A DNA stretch of 17,269 bases from JBBSVE01 sp038233815 (GTDB lineage: Bacteria; Pseudomonadota; Alphaproteobacteria; Rhodobacterales; Rhodobacteraceae). Of this stretch, positions 6,151 to 14,087 are shown in pieces. Each line of letters starts with the position of its first letter. Position 1 is the first letter of the stretch. The notes beneath the pieces are model-generated. The model saw only the letters and a list, made by a program, of their open reading frames with translations, made no database searches and was not told the DNA's origin. The translations under genes and the position numbers were made by a program. The stretch covers positions 1-17,269 of the forward strand of contig JBBSVE010000058.1 of assembly GCA_038233815.1 (NCBI GenBank), read 5' to 3'.

Positions 6151-7458
6151 ATGCCAGCGCCGAAGAAGCTCTACGTCAAGACCTATGGCTGCCAGATGAA
6201 CGTCTACGACAGCGCGCGCATGACCGAGGCGCTGGGCACCGCGGGCTATGTGCCCACCGACCGGGCGGAAGATGCGGACATGGTGCTTCTGAACACCTGT
6301 CACATTCGCGAGAAGGCGTCGGAGAAGCTCTATTCCGACCTTGGCCGCCTGAAGCCGTTGAAGGGCGCGAACCCCGACCTCAAGATCGCCGTGGCCGGAT
6401 GCGTGGCACAGGCGGAAGGGGCGGAGATCCTGCGCCGCGCGCCGGTGGTGGATCTGGTGGTGGGACCGCAAAGCTATCACCGCCTGCCGCAGATGGAGGC
6501 GCAGGTTCGCGCCGGCGGCCGGGCGATCGACACCGATTTCCCACCCGAGGACAAGTTCGACCATCTTCCGGCAGCGCGCACGGTGCGCGGACCCGCCGCG
6601 TTCCTGACCGTGCAGGAAGGCTGCGACAAGTTCTGCGCCTTTTGCGTCGTGCCCTACACCCGCGGCGCCGAGGTCAGCCGCCCGGCCGAGCGTCTGCTGG
6701 CCGAGGCGCGCGGTCTGGTGGAGCGGGGCGTGCGCGAGATCACGCTCCTTGGCCAGAACGTCAACGCCTACAGCGCCGGGGGCTGGGGTCTCGCCCGCCT
6801 GATCCGCGCGATGGCGGAGATCCCCGGCCTCGTCCGGCTGCGCTACACCACGAGCCATCCGCGCGACATGGAGGATGACCTGATCGCCGCACACGGCGAT
6901 TGCGCGGCGCTGATGCCGTGCCTCCATCTGCCGGTGCAGTCGGGATCGGACCGGGTGCTCAAAGCGATGAACCGCAAGCATACCGCACGGGATTATCTGC
7001 GCATTGTGGCGCGTATCCGCGCCGCGCGTCCCGACATCCTGCTCACCTCCGACTTCATTGTGGGTTTTCCGGGCGAGACGGATGCCGATTTCGACGCCAC
7101 CATGGCTCTGGTGCACGAGGTCGGTTTCGGCATGGCCTATTCGTTCCGCTATTCCCCCCGCCCCGGAACCCCCGCGGCGGAGCGGCCGGACGTGGAGCCC
7201 GCGGTGGCAGACGCGCGGCTCCAGGCGCTTCAGGCGCTTCTCACCGCCCAGCAGCGCGCCGCGCAGGAGGCGATGATCGGGCGCGAGGTGCATGTGCTCT
7301 ATGAAAAAGCGGGGCGAGTGCCGGGGCAGATGACGGGCAAGTCGGACCATCTCCATGCCGTGCACGTGGACGATCCCACAGGGCGGGCGGGCGATCTTGT
7401 GCGGGTGCGCATTGATGCCGCCTCCACCAACTCGCTGTCGGGCGTGCGCTTGGGCTAA
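6151..7458 (+). CDS. miaB: tRNA-2-methylthio-N6-dimethylallyladenosine synthase, MiaB
   Basis: A radical-SAM methylthiotransferase that adds the 2-methylthio group to i6A37 of tRNAs reading UNN codons. The product has 435 residues, the normal length. The N-terminal UPF0004 domain carries the auxiliary [4Fe-4S] cysteines Cys14 (YGCQMN), Cys50 (NTCHIR) and Cys84 (AGCVAQ). The radical SAM cluster is CDKFCAFC, Cys158, Cys162 and Cys165. LLGQNVNAY, LPVQSGSD and DFIVGFPGET are the expected core motifs, and a TRAM domain (about 370-435) binds tRNA. ATG 6151 has GGGAG seven bases before it. A GTG at 6145 in frame would be too close to that site. Its usual alphaproteobacterial neighbour phoH follows after two envelope genes. 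Confidence 0.96.
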   Translation: MPAPKKLYVKTYGCQMNVYDSARMTEALGTAGYVPTDRAEDADMVLLNTCHIREKASEKLYSDLGRLKPLKGANPDLKIAVAGCVAQAEGAEILRRAPVVDLVVGPQSYHRLPQMEAQVRAGGRAIDTDFPPEDKFDHLPAARTVRGPAAFLTVQEGCDKFCAFCVVPYTRGAEVSRPAERLLAEARGLVERGVREITLLGQNVNAYSAGGWGLARLIRAMAEIPGLVRLRYTTSHPRDMEDDLIAAHGDCAALMPCLHLPVQSGSDRVLKAMNRKHTARDYLRIVARIRAARPDILLTSDFIVGFPGETDADFDATMALVHEVGFGMAYSFRYSPRPGTPAAERPDVEPAVADARLQALQALLTAQQRAAQEAMIGREVHVLYEKAGRVPGQMTGKSDHLHAVHVDDPTGRAGDLVRVRIDAASTNSLSGVRLG

Positions 7459-7596
7459 CGGCAGGTGCGACCTTGGCGCCACGCTTCGCGGGTCCGCGTT
7501 TCGTCGGTTTTGGATCTGGCTTTACAAGCGATTAACCTCTCGGCAAGGAGTCTTCCCTAGGATTGGCGGCAGAGTGTCGCGGGGGGATTCGAAGTT

Positions 7597-8217
7597 TTGG
7601 GACGGTTCAATTTCGATGGGTTGATGGTGCTGGCCGCGGGACTGGTCCTGTCGGTCGCATCCATGGCGCCGGGTCCGGTGGCGGCCCAGACCAGACGGGC
7701 GGCAGAGGTCGCGCCATCGGCTTACGGCGGCCGGAGCGGCTCGATGACGCAGACCGGCATCATCGAATGGAGCCTGTGGGTCGATCCCGACGGCTGCATG
7801 CACTGGTGGGCGGATGGCGGGCTCGAGGGCTACATGGTGCCACGCCGCGATCCGCGGACCGGCAAGCCGGTCTGCCTGAAGCGCAACACGTGCCTCAACG
7901 ATCCCACGGACGCGCTGTTCGCGACCGGCAGCGCCACGCTGACCGATGCCGGGCGCGACCGGCTCCGCACCTTCTTCCAAAAGCAGAACGCGTTCAGCTA
8001 CGAGGTCAAGGGCTTTACCGACAGCCAGGGATCGGCGGCCTACAACCTGGCGCTGTCCAAGCGCAGGGCACAGGCGGTATCGGATGTCGCCCGGTCCGTC
8101 GGCGCGGTGGTGGAGCGTCAGGGCGGCTACGGCAAGGCCAGCCCGGTGGCCAGCAACGCGACCGCCCACGGGATGCGCCAGAATCGGCGCGTCGAAGTCG
8201 TGTGCTACAGGAAGTGA
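7597..8217 (+). CDS. Periplasmic OmpA-like peptidoglycan-binding protein with N-terminal DPDGC module
   Basis: Probably an exported, peptidoglycan-anchored envelope protein. The 206-residue product has a signal peptide (hydrophobic LMVLAAGLVLSVASM, cleavage near AA-Q at 30/31). Next comes a short module with DPDGC (63-67), W70, EGY (77-79), PR (82-83) and PVC (91-93). An OmpA-like domain (about 99-206) follows. Its diaminopimelate-binding pair is intact: Asp142 in GFTDSQG and Arg157 in LSKRRA, 15 residues apart as in characterised OmpA domains. QNRRVEV closes it. The start is TTG at 7597, about ten bases after a GGGGGG run; it gives a signal peptide with an arginine. ATG 7624 would remove that charge. 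The following lipoprotein gene repeats the DPDGC module. Confidence 0.82.
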   Translation: MGRFNFDGLMVLAAGLVLSVASMAPGPVAAQTRRAAEVAPSAYGGRSGSMTQTGIIEWSLWVDPDGCMHWWADGGLEGYMVPRRDPRTGKPVCLKRNTCLNDPTDALFATGSATLTDAGRDRLRTFFQKQNAFSYEVKGFTDSQGSAAYNLALSKRRAQAVSDVARSVGAVVERQGGYGKASPVASNATAHGMRQNRRVEVVCYRK

Positions 8218-8228
8218 GGGACATGACC

Positions 8229-8597
8229 ATGATGAAGCTGCCCGCTCTCCCGCTTCTCGCGGCCCTCGCCCTGTCGGCCTGCGCCGAAGGGACGACGCCC
8301 TACCGGGGCGATCCGAACTCCGTCATCGCGACCGGTGTGGACAAGGGCCATGACACTGGCATTCTGGGCGACGGCCATGCCGCCATCGCCTACGATCCCG
8401 ACGGCTGCCAGAACTGGATCATCGACGACGGGGTGGAGGGTTATGCCTCGCCGCGCTTCAACCCGAAGACCGGCGGTCCGGTCTGCGACAATCGTTACCC
8501 GCCGGGAACGGTGCTCGGCGACTATCAGTCGGGCAGCGAAGGCATCAGCGACTCGATCCCCGGACCCGGTCGCAAGACGATTCTCCGGCGGCGATGA
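8229..8597 (+). CDS. Small lipoprotein with DPDGC module
   Basis: Predicted 122-residue lipoprotein of unknown function. The signal peptide MMKLPALPLLAALALSAC ends in lipobox L-S-A-C, with Cys18 as the lipidated residue, so the mature protein should be anchored to a membrane. The middle repeats the module of the preceding protein: DPDGC (56-60), W63, EGY (70-72), PR (75-76), TGGPVC (81-86). The distance between the two cysteines is 26 residues in both proteins. The C-terminus is Gly/Ser/Pro-rich and ends in RRR. ATG 8229 is eight bases after GAGGG; 8223 and 8232 are in-frame alternatives. It starts 11 bases after the upstream stop, so the two genes are one unit. Confidence 0.78.
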   Translation: MMKLPALPLLAALALSACAEGTTPYRGDPNSVIATGVDKGHDTGILGDGHAAIAYDPDGCQNWIIDDGVEGYASPRFNPKTGGPVCDNRYPPGTVLGDYQSGSEGISDSIPGPGRKTILRRR

Positions 8598-8602
8598 TTC
8601 TC

Positions 8603-8640
8603 GACGGCGTCGACGGGGATTGATCCCGTCGGCGTCCGTC
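8603..8640 (+). terminator. Long hairpin after lipoprotein gene, possible terminator
   Basis: The arm 8603-8617 pairs with 8625-8640 over about 15 base pairs with two G-T pairs and one bulged base. It begins five bases after the lipoprotein stop. The stem is strong, but no T-run follows, so it may be a Rho-assisted or partial terminator, or an RNA-stabilising stem. Confidence 0.45.
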
Positions 8641-8788
8641 CTGCCGGACCTCAAGCGGATCTGCGGCAAAATGTCTTGGCCATGTTACCCCAAGTGGGCG
8701 AGACTTGGCCTGCGACTCGATGCGCCTTGTCTCGCGCACCGGGCGACGCCACATTGCCATCGCAACCCGCTTTCAAGAGGAGATCTCC

Positions 8789-9808
8789 TTGGGCATCAGC
8801 GCGCTGACCCCCCCGACCGCACCCGGTGACGCAACCGAAACTGTGCTCGAATTTCCCGACAACCGCCTGTTGATCGACCTCTGCGGCCAGTTCGACCGCA
8901 ATCTGGCGCAGATCGAGCATCAGACCGGGGTCCATGTCCTGCGGCGTGGCAACCGCCTCGCCATCATCGGCGACAGGGACGCGCGCGAACAGGCGGCCGC
9001 GGTCATGCACGCGCTCTATGCCCGGCTGGAGGGCGGTCGCGAGATCGAGGCGGGCGACATCGACGGCGCGATCCGCATGGGCCGCCCGATGCCCAACCGG
9101 ACGCTCGCGGGCACCGAGCAGATCGAGATGTTCTCCGGCACGAAATACGAACTCAGAACCCGCAAGAAGCCGGTGGAGCCGCGCACCGCCGCCCAGAAGG
9201 CCTATGTTTCCAACCTCTTCGACAATGAGCTGGGCTTCGGCATCGGCCCTGCGGGAACCGGCAAGACCTATCTTGCCGTCGCGGTGGGGGTCACGATGTT
9301 TCTGGCCGGGGCGGTTGACAAGATCATCCTGTCGCGCCCTGCGGTGGAGGCGGGCGAGCGGCTCGGCTTTCTGCCCGGTGACATGAAGGAAAAGATCGAC
9401 CCCTACATGCAGCCGCTTTACGACGCGCTCAACGATTTCCTGCCGCAAAAGCAGCTCCAGAAACTGATGGAGGAAAAACGGATCGAGATCGCGCCGCTGG
9501 CTTTCATGCGCGGCCGGACGCTCGCCAACGCGTTCGTCGTGCTGGACGAGGCGCAGAACGCGACCACGATGCAGATGAAGATGTTCCTCACCCGTCTGGG
9601 GGAGGGCAGCCGCATGGTCATCACCGGCGACCGCACGCAGGTCGACCTGCCGCGCGGCACGGCGAGCGGACTGCGCGACGCCGAGCGCATCCTCGACGGC
9701 GTCCGGGGCGTGAGCTTCAACTACTTCACCTCGAAGGACGTGGTGCGCCATCCGCTTGTCGCCCGCATCATCGAGGCTTATGAGGCGGCCGATGGAGCCG
9801 TTGGTTGA
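8789..9808 (+). CDS. phoH: PhoH-family ATPase
   Basis: A cytosolic ATPase of the PhoH/YbeZ family, found next to YbeY and linked to rRNA processing. The 339-residue product has an N-terminal KH-like region (about 20-90). The P-loop is GPAGTGKT (153-160) and Walker B is VVLDEAQN (250-257). ILSRPAVEAGERLGFLPGD follows the P-loop and MVITGDRTQVDLPRG is the sensor region, both typical of the family. TTG 8789 is chosen because GAGGAG stands six bases before it and the protein then begins MGISALTPP, a common start in this group. An in-frame ATG at 8720 has no good ribosome site. The end overlaps ybeY by 17 bases. First gene of phoH-ybeY-corC-lnt. Confidence 0.93.
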   Translation: MGISALTPPTAPGDATETVLEFPDNRLLIDLCGQFDRNLAQIEHQTGVHVLRRGNRLAIIGDRDAREQAAAVMHALYARLEGGREIEAGDIDGAIRMGRPMPNRTLAGTEQIEMFSGTKYELRTRKKPVEPRTAAQKAYVSNLFDNELGFGIGPAGTGKTYLAVAVGVTMFLAGAVDKIILSRPAVEAGERLGFLPGDMKEKIDPYMQPLYDALNDFLPQKQLQKLMEEKRIEIAPLAFMRGRTLANAFVVLDEAQNATTMQMKMFLTRLGEGSRMVITGDRTQVDLPRGTASGLRDAERILDGVRGVSFNYFTSKDVVRHPLVARIIEAYEAADGAVG

Positions 9809-10301
9809 CACACTGATCGAGGATGCGCGCTGGAATGCCGTGCCGCGGCCCGCACTGGCCGAACGGGCGGCGGCGGAAACGCTGGCCGCGCTGGGGCTTT
9901 CGCGCACCGGCCTTTCGCTTTGCCTGATGGGGTGCGACGACGCGCGCATTGCCGTGCTGAACGCGGGCTTCCGGGGTAAGGCGCAGCCGACGAACGTGCT
10001 GTCTTGGCCCTCGGCGGCGCGGCAATCTCCGGGTGCTGTGCCGGACGCGCCGGAGCCGGGCCGCGCCGACGATCCCGAGAGCCTCGGCGACGTGGCACTC
10101 GCGTGGGAGACGTGTGCGGCCGAGGCGCGGGCGGCGGGGCTGCCACTCGGCGATCACGCGACGCACCTGATCGTCCATGGATTGCTCCATTGTCTGGGCT
10201 ATGACCACGAGGACGACGCCGATGCGGTCTTGATGGAAGCAGCCGAGACGCGGATACTGGCGCGCATCGGGATCGCCGACCCCTATGCCGCCGCGATCTG
10301 A
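9792..10301 (+). CDS. ybeY: Endoribonuclease YbeY (rRNA maturation factor)
   Basis: A zinc-dependent endoribonuclease used in 16S rRNA 3' maturation and ribosome quality control. The 169-residue product carries the UPF0054 signature HGLLHCLGYDHE, with zinc ligands His129, His133 and His139. PTNVLSWP (67-73 region) and SLGDVALAWE are also typical. ATG 9792 has GAGG six bases before it inside the phoH end; an in-frame ATG at 9780 is less well placed. The 17-base overlap with phoH suggests translational coupling. It carries a Pro/Ala-rich insert of about 20 residues (78-97), after the NVLSWP segment. Confidence 0.94.
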   Translation: MEPLVDTLIEDARWNAVPRPALAERAAAETLAALGLSRTGLSLCLMGCDDARIAVLNAGFRGKAQPTNVLSWPSAARQSPGAVPDAPEPGRADDPESLGDVALAWETCAAEARAAGLPLGDHATHLIVHGLLHCLGYDHEDDADAVLMEAAETRILARIGIADPYAAAI

Positions 10302-10347
10302 CCCCGTCGCACGATACCGCCCCGAGACGCCTGATGAAGGACCGACA

Positions 10348-11298
10348 GTGACCATGAACGACGCGCCGCAAACCAGCGCCGCCCCCGCCGTCGATGCAGA
10401 CGGCGAGGACCCTCCGCAACGCGGCTTCTTCGGCCGCATCCTGAATGCGCTGAATCCGCAGGACGCAGCGGGCGATACGGCCGAAGCCGCGACGCCGAAC
10501 CCCGCACCCTCCGCCTTTCGTCCCGGCGCGCATGGCATGGCGAACCTGCGCCGCCTGCGCGTGGACGACGTCGCCGTCCCCAAGGTGGAGATCGTGGCCG
10601 TCCCCCTCGACATCGGGCGCGAGGATCTCGTGCAGGTGTTTCGCGAGCACGGATTTTCCCGGGTTCCGGTCTACAAGGGCACGCTGGACCTGCCGCAGGG
10701 TCTGGTGCTTCTGAAGGATCTCGCGTTGACCTACGGCTTCGGTGCGGCGGGCGCGCGGTTCTCGATGAAAAAGATGCTGCGCCCGATCCTTTACGCGCCG
10801 CCGTCGATGCCGGTGGGCGTGCTCCTCCAGAAGATGCAGAAGGACCGGGTGCACATGGCGCTCGTGATCGACGAATATGGCGGGGTCGACGGGCTGGTGA
10901 CGATCGAGGATCTGATCGAGACCGTGATCGGCGAGATCGAGGACGAGCATGACGAGGTCGAGGGCGCGCTCTGGAAAGAGGACGGGCCGGGGGTGTTCGT
11001 GGCCAAGGCCGTGACGCCGCTGGAGGAGTTCGAGCAGGCGATCGGCCTCGTGCTGCGCAACGGCGAGGATGACGGAGAGATCGACACGCTGGGCGGGCTG
11101 GTGTTCCTCAGGACCGGACGCATCCCCGCGCGGGGCGAGATCGTGCCGCACGAAAGCGGCGCGGAGTTCGAGGTGGTGGATGCCGATCCCCGTCGGATCA
11201 AACGGCTTCGGGTCCGTCTGCCCGGGGCGGCGGCCAAGCGCGCATCAAGCGCGGAAACGCCCGCCACGACGCCCCCGCCCAAAGCCGCTGCGGAGTGA
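10348..11298 (+). CDS. CorC/HlyC-type CBS domain protein
   Basis: A cytosolic paired-CBS protein of the CorC/TlyC group, often annotated as magnesium/cobalt efflux or haemolysin-related; its exact role is not established. The 316-residue product has an acidic/Ala-rich N-terminus, then RLRVDDVAVPKVEIVAVPL opening the first CBS (about 70-130). The second CBS holds VIDEYGGVDGLVTIEDLIE (173-191). A CorC_HlyC C-terminal domain spans about 215-295, and an Ala/Pro-rich tail follows. It has no membrane domain. GTG 10348 is seven bases after GAAGGA, and ATG 10354 is the alternative. Its stop overlaps the lnt start as GTGA. The order ybeY-corC-lnt is conserved in proteobacteria. Confidence 0.88.
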   Translation: MTMNDAPQTSAAPAVDADGEDPPQRGFFGRILNALNPQDAAGDTAEAATPNPAPSAFRPGAHGMANLRRLRVDDVAVPKVEIVAVPLDIGREDLVQVFREHGFSRVPVYKGTLDLPQGLVLLKDLALTYGFGAAGARFSMKKMLRPILYAPPSMPVGVLLQKMQKDRVHMALVIDEYGGVDGLVTIEDLIETVIGEIEDEHDEVEGALWKEDGPGVFVAKAVTPLEEFEQAIGLVLRNGEDDGEIDTLGGLVFLRTGRIPARGEIVPHESGAEFEVVDADPRRIKRLRVRLPGAAAKRASSAETPATTPPPKAAAE

Positions 11299-12827
11299 TC
11301 GCCCCCCGGTCCGACCGCACCGGCCGCTGGCCGGGTTGGCCGGGCTGGCCGCTGGCCGGGTGCGCCTTCGGGCTGGGGGCCGCGATGTCGTCGGGTCAGG
11401 CGCCGCTCGGGCTCTGGGGGCTCACGCTGGTGGCACTCTGGGCGCTGATCCTGCTGGTGGCGCGTGCGCCCGGCGCGGTGCGGGCTGCGTGGCTCGGCCA
11501 GTTCGCGGGGATGGGCTATTTCGGGCTGTCGTTCTCGTGGATCGTGGACCCGTTCCTGATCGACCCGGAGGTCTATGGCTGGCTTGCGCCCTTCGCGCTC
11601 ATTGGGGTGTCGGTGGGGTTTGGGCTCTTCTGGGCGCTGGCGACCGGGGTGGCGTCCGCGCTGGACGGCGGGGTCCGGGGGCGCGCGGCGCTGCTGGCCG
11701 TGACGCTGGCGCTGGCGGAGCTTGCGCGCGGCTATCTGCTGACCGGCTTTCCGTGGGCGATGATCGGGCATGTCTGGATCGACACGCCATTCGCGCAGCT
11801 GGGTGCGCTGATCGGTCCGAGCGGGCTCACGCTCCTCACCACGCTGGCCGCCGCCTTGCCGGTCGTCGCGGGCGCATGGGCCGTGCCGGTTCTGGCGCTG
11901 ATGGCGGCGGCGGGGATCGTCTGGGCCGGAGTGCGACCCGAGGCGCCGCTCGCCACCGCGCAAAGCCCGATGGTCCGCGTGATCCAGCCCAACGCAGAGC
12001 AGCATCTGAAATGGGATCCCGACCGCGCGGCGGAGTTCCTCGACCGCAATCTGGCACTGACAGCGGCCCCCGTCGCACCGGGGGGGCGCAAGCCGGATCT
12101 GGTGGTCTGGCCCGAGACTGCGGTGCCCTACCTTCTGAACGGGTCCGAAGGCGTGCTGGCGCAGATCAGTGCGGCCGCAGGCGAGGCCACCGCGGTCGTG
12201 GGCATCCAGCGGGCAGAGGGGACGCGCGCCTGGAACAGCATGGTCGTGCTCGGCCCCAGCGGCCAGATCGAGGATATCTACGACAAGCATCACCTCGTCC
12301 CGTTCGGCGAATACATGCCCTTCGGCGATGTCCTCTACGAGACGTTCGGGATCACGGCACTCGCGTCGAAATCGGGTAACGGCTTTTCGGCGGGTCCGGG
12401 TGCGCGGATCCTCGACCTCGGCCCGCGGTTGGGGCGGGCGTTGCCGCTGATCTGCTACGAGGCGCTCTTTCCCCAGGATCTGCGGGCAGCACCGGGGCGG
12501 GCGGATTTCCTCCTGCAAATCACCAACGACGCGTGGTTCGGGCATCTGACGGGGCCGTGGCAGCATCTCGATCAGGCCCGGTTCCGCGCGATCGAGCAGG
12601 GGTTGCCGCTGATCCGGTCGGCCAACACCGGGATCTCGGCGGTGGTCGATGCGAAGGGCCGGATCGTGGCCGAACTTCCGCTTGATGTGCCGGGGCATCT
12701 CGATGCGGGCCTGCCCGGGCCGCTGCCGATCACGCTCTATGCACGGACGGGCGATCTGCCGGTGTTCGTGCTGCTTCTGGTGCTCGGCACTGCGCTGGCC
12801 CTGATCGCGCGACGCAGGCGGGCTTGA
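11295..12827 (+). CDS. lnt: Apolipoprotein N-acyltransferase Lnt
   Basis: An inner-membrane enzyme that adds the third acyl chain to the N-terminal cysteine of lipoproteins, such as the one encoded at 8229-8597. The 510-residue product has several hydrophobic membrane segments in about 15-212 and one near the C-terminus (LPVFVLLLVLGTALALIA). Between them is a nitrilase-type periplasmic domain. The catalytic triad is visible: Glu274 in VVWPETAVPY, Lys331 in DKHHLVPFGEYMPF, and Cys388 in LICYEALFP. NDAWFG and SANTGIS are further family motifs. The start is GTG 11295, overlapping the upstream stop codon by four bases. It is the last gene of the phoH operon. Confidence 0.95.
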   Translation: MIAPRSDRTGRWPGWPGWPLAGCAFGLGAAMSSGQAPLGLWGLTLVALWALILLVARAPGAVRAAWLGQFAGMGYFGLSFSWIVDPFLIDPEVYGWLAPFALIGVSVGFGLFWALATGVASALDGGVRGRAALLAVTLALAELARGYLLTGFPWAMIGHVWIDTPFAQLGALIGPSGLTLLTTLAAALPVVAGAWAVPVLALMAAAGIVWAGVRPEAPLATAQSPMVRVIQPNAEQHLKWDPDRAAEFLDRNLALTAAPVAPGGRKPDLVVWPETAVPYLLNGSEGVLAQISAAAGEATAVVGIQRAEGTRAWNSMVVLGPSGQIEDIYDKHHLVPFGEYMPFGDVLYETFGITALASKSGNGFSAGPGARILDLGPRLGRALPLICYEALFPQDLRAAPGRADFLLQITNDAWFGHLTGPWQHLDQARFRAIEQGLPLIRSANTGISAVVDAKGRIVAELPLDVPGHLDAGLPGPLPITLYARTGDLPVFVLLLVLGTALALIARRRRA

Positions 12828-12852
12828 CGACCCATCGGCGCACGCATACGCG
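12824..12852 (+). promoter_or_regulatory. Candidate metK promoter
   Basis: TTGACG at 12824-12829 covers the lnt stop codon. A -10 such as TACGCG (12847-12852, spacing 17) or CATACG (12845-12850, spacing 15) would start transcription just before the riboswitch stem at 12866. The -35 is good and the -10 is weak. Confidence 0.35.
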
Positions 12853-12865
12853 GAAGCTTCACCCA

Positions 12866-12910
12866 CCGTCACAACGGCTTCCTGGCGTGGCGGGTATTCA
12901 TAGCGGAGCA
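12866..12910 (+). promoter_or_regulatory. SAM/SAH riboswitch in the metK leader
   Basis: CCGTCAC (12866-12872) pairs with GTGGCGG (12887-12893) to make a seven-pair stem with one G-U. Its 14-base loop at 12873-12886 (AACGGCTTCCTGGC) is the conserved loop I recall for the SAM/SAH riboswitch, a small pseudoknot class found upstream of metK in Rhodobacterales. After an 11-base linker, GGAGCA (12905-12910) can pair with TTCC of the loop and is also the metK ribosome site, nine bases before ATG. When SAM or SAH binds, the pseudoknot should hide that site and lower MetK synthesis. Confidence 0.87.
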
Positions 12911-12917
12911 CGTCCCC

Positions 12918-14084
12918 ATGTCACGTAACAGCTACGTCTTCACCTCCGAATCCGTGTCGGAGGGGCACCCCGACAAGGTCTGCGACCGGATCTCCGATGC
13001 GGTCCTCGATGCCTTCCTGCGCGAAGATCCCGCAGCCCGCGTCGCCTGCGAGACCTTTGCCACCACCAACCGCGTCGTCGTGGGCGGCGAGATCAAGCTC
13101 CACGACCGCGAACGGCTCGACGCGATGATGGGGGAGGTCGATGGCATCGTGCGCGCCTGCATCCGCGACATCGGCTATGAGCAGGAGAAGTTCCACTGGC
13201 GGCATTGCGAGATCACCAACCTCCTTCACCACCAGTCGATCGACATTGCCCGGGGCGTGGACCGGGACGGCGCGGGCGATCAGGGGATCATGTTCGGCTA
13301 TGCCTGCCGGGAGACGGACGCGCTGATGCCCGCCCCGATCCAGTATGCCCACGCGATCCTGCGCCGACTTGCCGAGGTTCGCAAATCCGGGCAGGAGCCG
13401 ACGCTTGGCCCGGACGCGAAATCGCAGCTTTCGGTGCGCTACGAGGGCGGGGTTCCGGTGGGGGTCACGTCGATCGTCCTCTCCACCCAGCACGCGCATG
13501 AGGACCAGACCTCCGACGACATCCGCGCCATCGTGGAGCGCTATGTGCGCGAGGTTCTGCCCGACGGCTGGATCACGCCGGAGACGGTCTGGCATGTGAA
13601 CCCGACCGGCATCTTCGTGATCGGCGGGCCGGACGGCGACGCGGGCCTGACCGGGCGCAAGATCATCGTGGACACCTATGGCGGCGCGGCCCCGCACGGC
13701 GGCGGCGCGTTTTCCGGCAAGGATCCGTCCAAGGTGGACCGCTCGGCCGCCTACGCCGCGCGCTATCTGGCCAAGAACGTCGTGGCCTCCGGTCTTGCGG
13801 ATCGCTGCACGCTTCAGGTGTCCTATGCCATCGGGGTTGCGGAGCCGCTGTCGATCTATGTCGACACCCATGGGACCGGGGTCGAACCCGACGACACGAT
13901 CGAGCGGCGGGTGGCGCGCGCCATGGACCTCACCCCGCGCGGCATCCGCACGCATCTGGACCTGAACCGTCCGATCTACGCGCGCACCTCCGCCTACGGG
14001 CATTTCGGGCGGGAGCCCGATGACACGGGCGGTTTCAGCTGGGAGAGGACCGATCTGGCCGAGGCACTTCAGAAGGATGCCTGA
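12918..14084 (+). CDS. metK: S-adenosylmethionine synthetase MetK
   Basis: Makes SAM from methionine and ATP in the cytosol. The 388-residue product has the usual length. GHPDK (16-20) begins the substrate site, GAGDQGIMFGYA (118-129) is signature 1, and GGGAFSGKDPSKVDRS (261-276) is the phosphate-binding signature 2. FTSESVSEGHPDK at the N-terminus is standard. The ATG has GGAG nine bases upstream, within the SAM/SAH riboswitch, so control at translation initiation by the product SAM is likely. The gene stands after lnt, and its stop is only three bases from the stop of the converging aroQ. MiaB and TrmB in this window use its product. Confidence 0.96.
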   Translation: MSRNSYVFTSESVSEGHPDKVCDRISDAVLDAFLREDPAARVACETFATTNRVVVGGEIKLHDRERLDAMMGEVDGIVRACIRDIGYEQEKFHWRHCEITNLLHHQSIDIARGVDRDGAGDQGIMFGYACRETDALMPAPIQYAHAILRRLAEVRKSGQEPTLGPDAKSQLSVRYEGGVPVGVTSIVLSTQHAHEDQTSDDIRAIVERYVREVLPDGWITPETVWHVNPTGIFVIGGPDGDAGLTGRKIIVDTYGGAAPHGGGAFSGKDPSKVDRSAAYAARYLAKNVVASGLADRCTLQVSYAIGVAEPLSIYVDTHGTGVEPDDTIERRVARAMDLTPRGIRTHLDLNRPIYARTSAYGHFGREPDDTGGFSWERTDLAEALQKDA

Positions 14085-14087
14085 GGC

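Noticed and set aside
6022..7482. Upstream extension of the glycosyltransferase-like frame to 776 codons
   Set aside because: This part is antisense to miaB, which has all cluster cysteines, and has low-complexity His/Arg/Ala composition.
7459..7596. CtrA-type site and promoter before the OmpA-like gene
   Set aside because: Only a single TTAACC half site (7531-7536 region) is present, and no -35/-10 pair with acceptable spacing was found.
10791..12911. 706-codon open frame on the minus strand
   Set aside because: Antisense of corC and lnt, rich in Arg/Pro/Gln, no domain; lnt has its full catalytic triad.
12921..14003. 360-codon open frame on the minus strand
   Set aside because: Antisense of metK with no family motifs.
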